From Streptococcus suis (GTDB taxonomy: Bacteria > Bacillota > Bacilli > Lactobacillales > Streptococcaceae): a DNA stretch of 64,000 nt. Positions 1-8,012 of the stretch are shown here, piece after piece. The DNA is taken from the NCBI RefSeq assembly GCF_902702775.1, contig NZ_LR738724.1, forward strand, positions 2,125,830 to 2,189,829, in the 5' to 3' direction. Under the pieces are notes generated by a model. The model was not told the DNA's origin, did no database searches, and worked only from the letters and a program-made list of their open reading frames with translations. The translations under genes and the position numbers were made by a program. The first letter of the stretch is position 1. Every line of letters begins with the position of its first letter.

Positions 1-824
1 CGATTGAGAAGAGCACAGGAGATAATGGTGGTAATTTCCACATGATTGAGCAAATAACTCCGTAAATCAGGATTGTCAATCGCCTCCAAGTCTAAATTGT
101 CTACCAAGATTCGATTGACTTTCAACTGCTGGTCAATTCGTTTAATCATGACAGACTCATTGACAGACTGGTCATTTCGCCCAATAAAGTAACGATAAAA
201 ATCTACTGGCAGATAGAACATCGTTTTCACAGCCTGTAAAGGGGTAAATACGAAAATATTATCCACATAGAAGGTATGTTCTGGTAGAACGAGACCAACC
301 TCGCGCAATAAATCTGTCCTGTAAATCAAGGAATGCATCATCATGTACTGACCCTTAGAAAAGGCACCCACATCCTCCCAGCCGAAAATACGGTTCTCAG
401 GTAGAGTGGATTGATAAGACATGGATTTTTTACGAGATTGTCCCTCTTTTTCGTAAACAAAGTTGGAGATAAAGGCATCAACTGGCGTATTTTCATCTTC
501 CAAAGCCTGCAAACTCTCCAGGATCTTCAAATAGGCCCTGGTATCGACCCAGTCATCTGAATCTACAACTTTAAAGTACTTCCCCTTGGCCTCACGTATC
601 CCTGTATTAACAGCTCCGCCATGGCCCTTATTGTCCTGATAGATGGCACGTACGTTTGAAAATTGATTCTCTAGTCCCTCTGCGATTTCCTGAGTCCGAT
701 CGGTCGACCCGTCGTTAATAATCAGAATTTCAACCTTGTCACCACCCATTACAAGGGAATGAACACAATAATGAAGGTAGGCCTCCGAATTATAACTCGG
801 AATGGCAATGCTTAGTAAGGTCAT
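1..824 (-). CDS. Family 2 glycosyltransferase, 3' end outside window
   Basis: The frame is open from the ATG at 824 to the window edge, so the C-terminus is missing. The start is preceded by a GGAGAG ribosome binding site. The N-terminus reads MTLLSIAIPSYNSEAYL, followed by the nucleotide-sugar motif IINDGSTDRT, then KGHGGAVNTG and the metal-binding VVDSDDW: a GT-A fold of family GT2. It should move a sugar from an activated donor to a lipid-linked or surface glycan at the inner membrane face; the sugar cannot be told. It follows the GH3 gene by 44 bp and is probably co-transcribed with it. Whether membrane segments follow, as in GtrB-type Und-P glucosyltransferases, is not visible. Confidence 0.85.
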   Translation of the reverse strand, partial: MTLLSIAIPSYNSEAYLHYCVHSLVMGGDKVEILIINDGSTDRTQEIAEGLENQFSNVRAIYQDNKGHGGAVNTGIREAKGKYFKVVDSDDWVDTRAYLKILESLQALEDENTPVDAFISNFVYEKEGQSRKKSMSYQSTLPENRIFGWEDVGAFSKGQYMMMHSLIYRTDLLREVGLVLPEHTFYVDNIFVFTPLQAVKTMFYLPVDFYRYFIGRNDQSVNESVMIKRIDQQLKVNRILVDNLDLEAIDNPDLRSYLLNHVEITTIISCALLN

Positions 825-868
825 CTTTCTCTCCATTTGACACAATTTGTTACTATTTTATCACATTT

Positions 869-3271
869 TCAGGAAAGTTGCTTTTGATATTTTCTTTTTG
901 CTTGATAGGCTCTCCATAGTTGGCCTAAACCCTTGAAAAAATGGCCATTGACAATAGTTAGAATCCCTTCTACCATCGGTAAATCGAGCATGTCACCTGT
1001 CATCTTTGCCATTGCCCTAAATGGCATATTATAAAGGAACAGCAGGTTCAAGTCAGGAGTCCCTTTCTGCTCTGCTTTTTTGAGTAAGCTAACCAATAGT
1101 TTATGCACACCACGTGCCAACCCACTCTTCGCAAATTGGAGTTTCAAAACTGGATCGTTCAGGCTCAGTTCTTGACCGATTTTCCAAGTTTCTTCTGGAA
1201 CTGGACGTCCAAGCAATTGTGCAAAATCCTGCGATGAAACAGCCTGTACTTGGGCTGTCAGATAAGTCGGAAGCTGTTCTGAAGCAGGAAATTGGTCTAC
1301 TGTACCATGCCGGGTAATCTCACCAACCAAGCGAATATCCTGACTACTTGCACCTACATACAAGAGATAATTTCCAGCCTCTACTTCAAATTGGCCTGTC
1401 TCTTTATTAAAATAACGGAAAGTATAGTCCTCAAAAGGGATAAAAATTTGTTTGGACTCGCCTGCTTTTATAAATACCTTTTTAAAGCCTTTTAATTCCT
1501 TTACAGGTCGGTAAATCTGACTGTCTTCTTTGCCTACGTACAATTGGATAATTTCAGCCCCATCTACCATTCCTGTATTAGTGATCGTGACGGAAATCCC
1601 TGATTCAGACACTTCTAATTGACTGTAAGAAAAGTCTGTGTAGGACAATCCATAGCCAAAGGGATACTTGACAACATTGTCAACACTTGTAAAGTAACGG
1701 TAGCCTACATAGAGAGATTCCTTATAGAGGGAAAAATCTCCCTCAGCAGGATAGCCCTCAGAAGACGGAACATCTGCCAATTCAACAGGATAGGTCTCGC
1801 TTAGTTTCCCTGACGGGTTGACACGACCTGTCAAGGTATCTAACATGGCTCTAGCGCCAGCTTCTCCTGATAGATAGCCGTGAAGAACCGCATCTACATC
1901 CACATCCCAATTCATATCCACAACCGAACCAGCTGATAGGACAACAACGATTTTTTTACCTGTCCCTACCAAGGCATTCAGTAAGGATACCTGGTTTTTG
2001 GGGAGACTTAGATGTTGACGATCCAAGCCTTCACTTTCACTCATTTCATCCAGCCCCATATAGTACAGAACAAGTTCTGCTTGGTTAGCAAGGTTGACAG
2101 CTTTGTCAACTAACTCCCCATCCTCTTTATCTACACGTTGATAGCCTTGTTCGTAACCAATGACATTTAATGGATAATCCGCGATACAATCCACTATTTT
2201 ATCTAATTGTCTTGTATTGATTAATGAAGAACCGGCTCCTTGATAGCGAGGATTTTGGGCAAATTCTCCGATGAGGGCTATTTTTATCTCGCTAGATAAG
2301 GGCAAGGTCTGATCCTTATTTTTTAATAATACAATGCTTTCAGCAGCAGCCTGACGGGCCAATTCATGTTGTGCAGAATAATCTACAGTTTGTTTTTCAG
2401 CATTGGCCAACTCCAAAACCACATCAAGTAGCTCATCCACGCGCTCATTCAATACCTGCTCGGACAGACGACCAGACTGAACAGCGTCAACAATTTCCTT
2501 TTGACCGACCTTTTTTGTACCTGGCATTTCCAAATGACTACCATTTTCAACACCGAGAACATGGTCATTGGAGCCTCCCCAATCCGATACGACAAAGCCA
2601 GTAAAGCCCCATTCGTCACGAAGAATGTCACGCAAGAGGCGCTTATCTTCATTAGCATAGACGCCGTTTATTTTGTTATATGCAGACATGATTGCCCTTG
2701 GATTTCCTTCACGCACAGCAATCTCAAATCCTGTCAGATAGAGCTCTCTCAGCGTGCGCTCATCAACAATGGAGTCTGAAGCCATACGGCGCAATTCCTG
2801 ACTGTTTACAGCTAAATGCTTAGGTGTTGCCGCAACACCTTGCGACTGCATTCCTCGAATCATTGCGGCCGCCAGTTTTCCCGCCTGATAAGGATCTTCT
2901 GAATAATACTCAAAGTTTCGACCACATAAGGGACTGCGCTTGATATTAAGCCCCGGACCCAAAATGACATTGACACCCAAGCTGTTTGCTTCTGCGCCGA
3001 GACCTTGTCCGACACGTTCAACCAGATCCACATCCCAAGAATTTGCCAAGGTAGCAGCTGTTGGGAAACAAGTTGCAGGGACAGACGCATTCAGCCCTAA
3101 GTGATCACCTTCACCTTCTTGCTTGCGAATTCCATGTGGCCCATCAGACAAAAAGATAGATGGAATTCCTTTTTCGGGGTAATCCTTGGTTTCCCAAACA
3201 GATTTTCCTGACATGAGTGCAGCTTTTTCTTCCAATGTTAAACGATTAATAATCTCCTGATGCTTCATCAT
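869..3271 (-). CDS. GH3 beta-glucosidase, cytoplasmic, classical domain order
   Basis: An 800-residue protein without signal peptide. The N-terminal GH3 barrel holds FLSDGPHG near residue 41, the substrate loop RSPLCGRNFEYYSEDP, KHLAVNSQE, and SDW with the nucleophile Asp near residue 230. The (alpha/beta)6 sandwich (ESIVLLKNKDQTLPL, IGEFAQ) and a C-terminal FnIII-like domain (VTITNTGMVDGAEIIQLYV) follow. This is the usual order of bacterial beta-glucosidases that release terminal glucose from beta-linked oligosaccharides. GAGG sits 5 bp before the ATG; a second ATG follows at once. It leads an operon with the GT2 gene. The promoter upstream carries a LytTR-type repeat pair and a cre-like site shared with the other GH3 gene. 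Substrate is unknown; beta-xylosidase activity is possible. Confidence 0.93.
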   Translation of the reverse strand: MMKHQEIINRLTLEEKAALMSGKSVWETKDYPEKGIPSIFLSDGPHGIRKQEGEGDHLGLNASVPATCFPTAATLANSWDVDLVERVGQGLGAEANSLGVNVILGPGLNIKRSPLCGRNFEYYSEDPYQAGKLAAAMIRGMQSQGVAATPKHLAVNSQELRRMASDSIVDERTLRELYLTGFEIAVREGNPRAIMSAYNKINGVYANEDKRLLRDILRDEWGFTGFVVSDWGGSNDHVLGVENGSHLEMPGTKKVGQKEIVDAVQSGRLSEQVLNERVDELLDVVLELANAEKQTVDYSAQHELARQAAAESIVLLKNKDQTLPLSSEIKIALIGEFAQNPRYQGAGSSLINTRQLDKIVDCIADYPLNVIGYEQGYQRVDKEDGELVDKAVNLANQAELVLYYMGLDEMSESEGLDRQHLSLPKNQVSLLNALVGTGKKIVVVLSAGSVVDMNWDVDVDAVLHGYLSGEAGARAMLDTLTGRVNPSGKLSETYPVELADVPSSEGYPAEGDFSLYKESLYVGYRYFTSVDNVVKYPFGYGLSYTDFSYSQLEVSESGISVTITNTGMVDGAEIIQLYVGKEDSQIYRPVKELKGFKKVFIKAGESKQIFIPFEDYTFRYFNKETGQFEVEAGNYLLYVGASSQDIRLVGEITRHGTVDQFPASEQLPTYLTAQVQAVSSQDFAQLLGRPVPEETWKIGQELSLNDPVLKLQFAKSGLARGVHKLLVSLLKKAEQKGTPDLNLLFLYNMPFRAMAKMTGDMLDLPMVEGILTIVNGHFFKGLGQLWRAYQAKRKYQKQLS

Positions 3272-3301
3272 CTTTTCCTCATTCTATTTCTTTACCACTA
3301 T

Positions 3302-3369
3302 CATATCAGACTAAAGGGGCAATTAAAACGCTTTCTTCATAATCTGTACGATTTTAGGCATAATCTGCT
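3302..3369 (-). promoter_or_regulatory. GH3 promoter with LytTR-type repeats and cre-like site
   Basis: On the minus strand CAGATTATG occurs at 3369-3361 and again at 3348-3340. The two copies are exactly 21 bp apart, the spacing of LytTR-regulator direct repeats (9-bp boxes, 12-bp spacer). A cre-like sequence TTAAAACGCTTTCT lies at 3325-3338 over the weak -35. The -10 TATGAT is at 3307-3302, 32 bp past the second box. The same architecture precedes the GH3 gene starting at 7059. Binding by the LytTR regulator at 7299 and by CcpA is inferred. Confidence 0.7.
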
Positions 3370-3370
3370 A

Positions 3371-3401
3371 CAAAAAACCTCCCCAGAAAATACTAGGGAG
3401 A
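3371..3401 (-). terminator. Terminator of the GH3-GtrA operon
   Basis: On the minus strand CTCCC (3400-3396) and GGGAG (3383-3379) form a stem with a 12-nt loop, followed by G and six T. It lies downstream of the GtrA gene and just before the promoter repeats of the next operon. Confidence 0.65.
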
Positions 3402-3417
3402 TCGCTCTTATTACTTC

Positions 3418-3631
3418 TTATACTCAATGAAAATAAAAATCAGGCTAGCTCCAACAGTCTGAGAATAGACTGTTGGAGGTGGGAGATAGGACGAACCTTG
3501 TTCGTTTCGATATGAGCAGATAGAACTCTGTCACTTTATTATTGTCAAGTGACAGGCTGGAAACCTCCACTGGAGCTTTCCACTCATCAAATCAAGTCAA
3601 CAACGGCTGAGTTTGATTTTCGAAGAGTATT
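3418..3631. repeat. BOX-like interspersed repeat element
   Basis: About 214 bp bounded by inverted ends: TATACTCAATGAAAAT at the left and ATTTTCGAAGAGTAT at the right, as in streptococcal BOX elements. Inside are several hairpins, for example CCAACAGTCT at 3451-3460 paired with AGACTGTTGG at 3467-3476, and GTCACTT paired with AAGTGAC around 3536-3552. The right end overlaps the stop codon of the GtrA gene by two bases. The boxA/B/C assignment is from memory of the family; the body diverges from the pneumococcal consensus. Confidence 0.65.
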
Positions 3632-4109
3632 ATTTCATGATTACAAACTTCATCATCGGATAGTTGACAGCCACTTGAACGAAAATATTGACCCAATTGG
3701 CTGCTGTCTGTGCCCAACCCAAACTCAAGCCCCATGATGTAAAAAGCTGAGTAGTATAAGGTGGTAGCACAATGGACAAAATTCCTGCAACTAGAACAGT
3801 TATGATATACCAATGGAGGGTTTTGGAAATATCATTTTCTGCACCAAATACCAACTTCCTTTGGACGATATAGTTGACAATCTGTGCCGCTACATAGGCC
3901 AATAAGAAGGAGAGAAAGCCGTTTAAACCGCCATTTTCTACGGAATAATGGAAGATGAACCAGTGAAATGGCTGACTTGACAAGGCTGTAAAGAGGAAAT
4001 TTGTCGACAACCAAAGAACACAGAAATTTGTAATGGTCGCTATGTTTGATAATACATTAAACTTGATAAATTCCCACAAGTCTGGGTGTTTAGCAATCCA
4101 TTCTTTCAT
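3630..4109 (-). CDS. GtrA-family membrane protein
   Basis: A 159-residue protein with four predicted membrane segments (around residues 17-37, 65-85, 97-117 and 130-150). The N-terminal FIKFNVLSNIATITNF and the NYIVQRKLVF motif after the second segment are typical of GtrA/DPMS-like proteins. Family members are thought to flip or handle undecaprenyl-phosphate-linked sugars during O-antigen, teichoic acid or polysaccharide glycosylation. It begins 37 bp after the membrane-anchored GH3 gene, so the two are probably one transcript. With the GT2 gene of the neighbouring operon it suggests a surface-glycan task; the pairing is an inference. Its stop codon lies in the edge of a BOX-like repeat. Confidence 0.82.
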   Translation of the reverse strand: MKEWIAKHPDLWEFIKFNVLSNIATITNFCVLWLSTNFLFTALSSQPFHWFIFHYSVENGGLNGFLSFLLAYVAAQIVNYIVQRKLVFGAENDISKTLHWYIITVLVAGILSIVLPPYTTQLFTSWGLSLGWAQTAANWVNIFVQVAVNYPMMKFVIMK

Positions 4110-4146
4110 ACGGTCTCCTTGAAGACAAGGGGGAAAGCCCCCCTTG

Positions 4147-7059
4147 TTATGCTGCGTTTTTTTCTTCTTTTTTCTTACCTGTCAACTTGACAAGACCGAA
4201 ACCTGTCAATCCGATTAGGGCAATATTGCTTGCTACTAAAGCTACAATCCACCATTTCGTTTTTGGTTTGTAGATGTCAAAGGCTGCAGAATGAGCAACG
4301 GTGTACAAGATATTTTTGCTTGCCTGACGAAGTGCTGCAACACCTTCTTCTGTACCTGTTGATGCTGCTGTAGGGAGGCTTCCCATAGGTGTCAACATGA
4401 GGTCACCACCATTGCGGATAGCCTGGTCTGGACTCATGTAATCCTTACCTGCAAAGTCTGTAATCACCATCCCTTTGAAGCCCCACTCGTCACGAAGGAC
4501 AGTATTCAAGAGGTCGCTATTACCCCCTGCCCAGAGGGTACCAATACGGTTAAAGGATGACATAATAGCAGTCGCTCCGCCTTCTTTTACAGGAATTTCA
4601 AAGGCTTTCAGATAGATTTCACGGATAGCTTGTTCATTAGACCATGTTGCAACACCATCACGGTTATCTTCTTGGTCATTGAGAGCAAAGTGTTTTGTGA
4701 AGGTATAGACTCCATTTTCCAGAGCTTTTGCTACCAGTGAGCTTGCCATTTTACCTGAAATCAGTGGATCTTCTGAATAGTACTCGAAGTTACGACCTGA
4801 AAATGGTGAGCGGTGGATGTTCACAGCTGGGGCATATAGACCAACGATACCATGTGCCAATGCCTCTTTGGCAAAAGCATCACCCATTTCTTCAGCCAAG
4901 TCAGTATTCCAAGTAGAAGCAACAACAACTTCTGAATTGTATTGAACACCTTTGATACCTTGGAAGATACCGTTAATACCAGCAGGGCCGTCCAAGTCAA
5001 CAACAGCTGGTTTATCAATTGATTTGACTGCTCCTGTTGCATAACCACCATAACCGATTAAGTTGACCATTTCGTCAATAGACATTTGAGCAACTAATTG
5101 TTCCCAACGCTCATCATCATAGTCTGCACCAATCAAATCAACCAAACGAAGTCCATTATCTTCTGTTGTTACTGTATCAATCGGTGTTTCTGAAGATTCG
5201 TCAATGCGGAAGTTCGAGCGATCAACCTCAGCAGCAATTTGCTCACTAGCTTCTTTATCTTTTGTACGTTCAGTTGGCAAAGTACTTTCCCAGTCCGCAC
5301 GGGTTACATACTTAACATCGCCAACAGCATATTCAAATGCATTAGTTACCTCAGCCTTGTCAGATGAACGTTGCTTCAAGACTTCCTTGCTGTCAACTGT
5401 GTAAGTTTCTGAGTCCAATACATCATGAGCATTATTCATGAGTTTGATCTGGTAGTCACCTTTATCCAATACATAGGCTTTTTCAGTCTTTTCATCGTAA
5501 GATGCCATGTCATCACGGTCGAAGGAAATTGTCATTTCTTCACTTTGTCCTGGTTCAAGTACATCTGTCTTGTCAAAGCCAGCCAAGACAACATGGGATT
5601 TTTCAATGCCACCTTCGGTATATGGAGCAGTGTAATAAACTTGTGCAACTTCTTTACCAGCTACATCACCAGTGTTAGTTACTTTGACATTGACCTCAAT
5701 CTTGTCACCATTTTCTTTCATACTGGTGATTTCTTGGTCAAATGTTGTATAGCTCAAACCGTAGCCAAATGGATATTGCACTGTTGCATCGTAGGCTGCC
5801 TCATCTACTTGACCAGTCGCGTTGTCAACAAAGCGAGTTTCATAGTAACGATAGCCTAGATAGATGCCTTCTTGGTAGTTAACAAATTTGTAGTTAAAGG
5901 TCTGAGGCTCTTTTGCTCCCCATGGAGTATCTTCATAAGTAATATTTGTATAAGAGAAGTCCCCTGTATTCCAGTAGGTTGGGTTGGTTTCCAAGTCATA
6001 GGCATAGGTATCGACCAAGCGACCAGACGGGTTGACATCTCCTGCCAAGACATTGGCTACACCGTTCAAACCAGTTGAACCTGGTCCTCCAATCCATAGA
6101 GCTGCATCGACACCTGCATCTTCCAAGAAGCCAAGTTCCATAGCATTTGAAGAGTTGACCAATACAACAACTTTGTCAAAGTTTTCAGTCACAGTTTTCA
6201 GCATAGCCTTCTCAACATCTTGAAGTTCAAGATAGTGCTTATCCTTGTCACCTTGTTGGTATTCTGCCATATTTTGTGGAAGGTCTGCACCCTCACCACC
6301 GTTACGAGAAATGACCAGCAAGGCTGTATCGGAGAAGTTCTTCGCGTTTGTTAGCAATTCATCTGTGTATTTGTCTTGAGTTGGCTCATAGATATTGTAA
6401 TCTCCACCATTAAGAGAGAAGATGTTAGTACCTTCTTTTTCTGGTAGGTTTTCTGTGTAGAAATCAGTCAATTCACTATTGACTTCAAAACCAGCATTTT
6501 CAAGACCTTGTTGCAGATTAACGTTTTTAGACTCATCCGCAGCACCTGAACCAGATCCTCCGTAAGTAATGGCTACAGAAGAAATACCAAAGACATTGAC
6601 CTTAGATGATTTTTCAAGCGGTAGGGTCTGATTTTTGTTTTCAAGCAAGACAGTGCCTTCTTCTTGAATAGTTGTTACCAAAGATTTAGAAACCTCTTCT
6701 GCCTCAGCTATTTTTGTCTCATCTGCATAAGACGGCGCAAAATAGGTGTCGATTACATTGACAAACATATTGACAGCATAGTTGGCACCAATGATTATTA
6801 CACCTAATAATGCCAAAAGTGAAGTAAAGATCTTTGATTTTTTGGAAACAAATGCCTTATTCTTCATACCTTTGTAAATATAGTATGCGAATAAAGCTAC
6901 GACTGCTAAGCTACCACATATTAAAACAGTCTTTGCAATCCCTGCTGCATCCCATGCTTGATAGGAACTGGCATAATCTTCCGCCGCAAATACCGTTACT
7001 CCGACATTTCCCATGAGAGTAACTAAACTTGCTAAACCAAGTTTTTTCCAAGCCTTCAT
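4147..7059 (-). CDS. Membrane-anchored GH3 beta-glucosidase with swapped domain order
   Basis: A 970-residue protein. The N-terminus has three hydrophobic segments (about 8-25, 42-60 and 80-100) and the C-terminus one more (WWIVALVASNIALIGLTGFG) before a lysine-rich tail, so the catalytic part is probably outside the cell and held at both ends. The GH3 sandwich domain comes first (EEGTVLLENKNQTLPL near 135, then GGSGSGAAD), then an FnIII-like domain (VNVKVTNTGDVAGKEVAQVYY near 460), and the barrel last, with VDLDGPAGIN, RSPFSGRNFEYYSEDP, KHFALNDQE and nucleophile Asp868 in VITDFAG. This reverses the order in the neighbouring GH3 enzyme. A GGAGG site precedes the ATG. It heads an operon with the GtrA gene; the promoter has LytTR-type repeats and a cre-like site. 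Confidence 0.9.
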   Translation of the reverse strand: MKAWKKLGLASLVTLMGNVGVTVFAAEDYASSYQAWDAAGIAKTVLICGSLAVVALFAYYIYKGMKNKAFVSKKSKIFTSLLALLGVIIIGANYAVNMFVNVIDTYFAPSYADETKIAEAEEVSKSLVTTIQEEGTVLLENKNQTLPLEKSSKVNVFGISSVAITYGGSGSGAADESKNVNLQQGLENAGFEVNSELTDFYTENLPEKEGTNIFSLNGGDYNIYEPTQDKYTDELLTNAKNFSDTALLVISRNGGEGADLPQNMAEYQQGDKDKHYLELQDVEKAMLKTVTENFDKVVVLVNSSNAMELGFLEDAGVDAALWIGGPGSTGLNGVANVLAGDVNPSGRLVDTYAYDLETNPTYWNTGDFSYTNITYEDTPWGAKEPQTFNYKFVNYQEGIYLGYRYYETRFVDNATGQVDEAAYDATVQYPFGYGLSYTTFDQEITSMKENGDKIEVNVKVTNTGDVAGKEVAQVYYTAPYTEGGIEKSHVVLAGFDKTDVLEPGQSEEMTISFDRDDMASYDEKTEKAYVLDKGDYQIKLMNNAHDVLDSETYTVDSKEVLKQRSSDKAEVTNAFEYAVGDVKYVTRADWESTLPTERTKDKEASEQIAAEVDRSNFRIDESSETPIDTVTTEDNGLRLVDLIGADYDDERWEQLVAQMSIDEMVNLIGYGGYATGAVKSIDKPAVVDLDGPAGINGIFQGIKGVQYNSEVVVASTWNTDLAEEMGDAFAKEALAHGIVGLYAPAVNIHRSPFSGRNFEYYSEDPLISGKMASSLVAKALENGVYTFTKHFALNDQEDNRDGVATWSNEQAIREIYLKAFEIPVKEGGATAIMSSFNRIGTLWAGGNSDLLNTVLRDEWGFKGMVITDFAGKDYMSPDQAIRNGGDLMLTPMGSLPTAASTGTEEGVAALRQASKNILYTVAHSAAFDIYKPKTKWWIVALVASNIALIGLTGFGLVKLTGKKKEEKNAA

Positions 7060-7116
7060 AAGACTTCCTCCTAAACGTTTCGGCTTTCATGTAAGCCTTT
7101 TCTTTTTCTTGAATCC

Positions 7117-7184
7117 ACTATATCAATTAACACACTCAATGAAAACCCTTTCTTCATAATCTGTCATTTAACCTTCATAATTTG
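7117..7184 (-). promoter_or_regulatory. Promoter of membrane GH3 operon with LytTR-type repeats and cre-like site
   Basis: On the minus strand CAAATTATG (7184-7176) and CAGATTATG (7163-7155) are 21 bp apart. The box closer to the gene runs into AAGAAAG-G-GTTTT as at 3339. A cre-like TGAAAACCCTTTCT lies at 7140-7153, with CC in place of the central CG. The -10 TATAGT (7122-7117) begins 32 bp after the second box, the same distance as in the first GH3 promoter. No good -35 is present, as expected for an activator-dependent promoter. Confidence 0.7.
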
Positions 7185-7298
7185 TAAATTGAGAAAAATA
7201 ATCCTACTCTTGCTATTTTATCATTTGATTTTTCTAAAATATAGCTAACAATTTCATTTTAATTTTGATATACTGATAGAAAATAAAAGGGGTACTTT

Positions 7299-8012
7299 AT
7301 GAAAATCGCGATTGTAGAAGATCAAAAAATCGAGCAAGATAGATTGTCCAATTACATCAAAACCTACTGCCAAAAAGCTGGGATTGCAGTGGAAATCAGC
7401 TGTTTTAATGACGGTCTCCATATCACTAGTGACTATCAAAAACAATTTGACCTGATTTACCTAGATGTCGAGATGGAGATTATGGACGGGATGACCACTG
7501 CTCAAAAGATTCGGTCTGTGGATAAAGATGTTCTCATCGTCTTTGTGACCAATCATTCCCATGTCGCTATTCAGGGTTATTCTGTTGAGGCCATTGATTT
7601 TCTTCTCAAACCACTGAGCTCCTTTGTCTTTGAGGAACATTTTAAAAAAATTCTGAGAAAATTACCCGATAGTCAAGAGAAACAAAGTTTGTATATAAAA
7701 AGCAAGCAATCCACTGTAAAACTCTATCAAGAAGATATTGTTTACCTAGAAAGTCAAGGACATCAGGTTCATATCTACACAGTTGACGGTGGCCTAACGA
7801 TTACCCATAATAGTCTCAAGAATCTCGAAGCCATGTTAGACAGTAAATTGTTTGTACGGGCCCACTCCGCCTATATCATCAATTTGTCCCACGTTCAAAA
7901 AGTGGAAGGTAGCCTTGTTTACGTCACAAATACAGCCTTGCCGATTAGCCGCCCAAGAAAAAAAGAATTTATGACAGCTCTAACCAACTTCATCGGAGAT
8001 AGCCTACTATGA
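7299..8012 (+). CDS. LytTR-family response regulator
   Basis: A 237-residue protein with a receiver domain (EDQ at 7-9; phospho-acceptor Asp56 in LIYLDVEME; conserved Lys in LLKPLSS) and a C-terminal LytTR DNA-binding domain (IVYLESQGHQVHIYT, LFVRAHSAYIINLSHV). This is the AgrA/ComE/BlpR class, which binds 9-bp direct repeats spaced 12 bp. Such repeats stand before both nearby GH3 genes, making them its likely targets. The start has an AAAAGGGG site; an extended -10 TGATATACT lies at 7266-7274. Its stop overlaps the start of the kinase gene, so the pair is co-translated. It diverges from the membrane GH3 operon. Confidence 0.92.
   Translation: MKIAIVEDQKIEQDRLSNYIKTYCQKAGIAVEISCFNDGLHITSDYQKQFDLIYLDVEMEIMDGMTTAQKIRSVDKDVLIVFVTNHSHVAIQGYSVEAIDFLLKPLSSFVFEEHFKKILRKLPDSQEKQSLYIKSKQSTVKLYQEDIVYLESQGHQVHIYTVDGGLTITHNSLKNLEAMLDSKLFVRAHSAYIINLSHVQKVEGSLVYVTNTALPISRPRKKEFMTALTNFIGDSLL

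Noticed and set aside
1114-3090. Several open frames of 60-90 codons on the plus strand opposite the GH3 gene
   Set aside because: They have no ribosome binding sites or recognisable domains and lie opposite a complete conserved gene; similar frames occur opposite most genes here.
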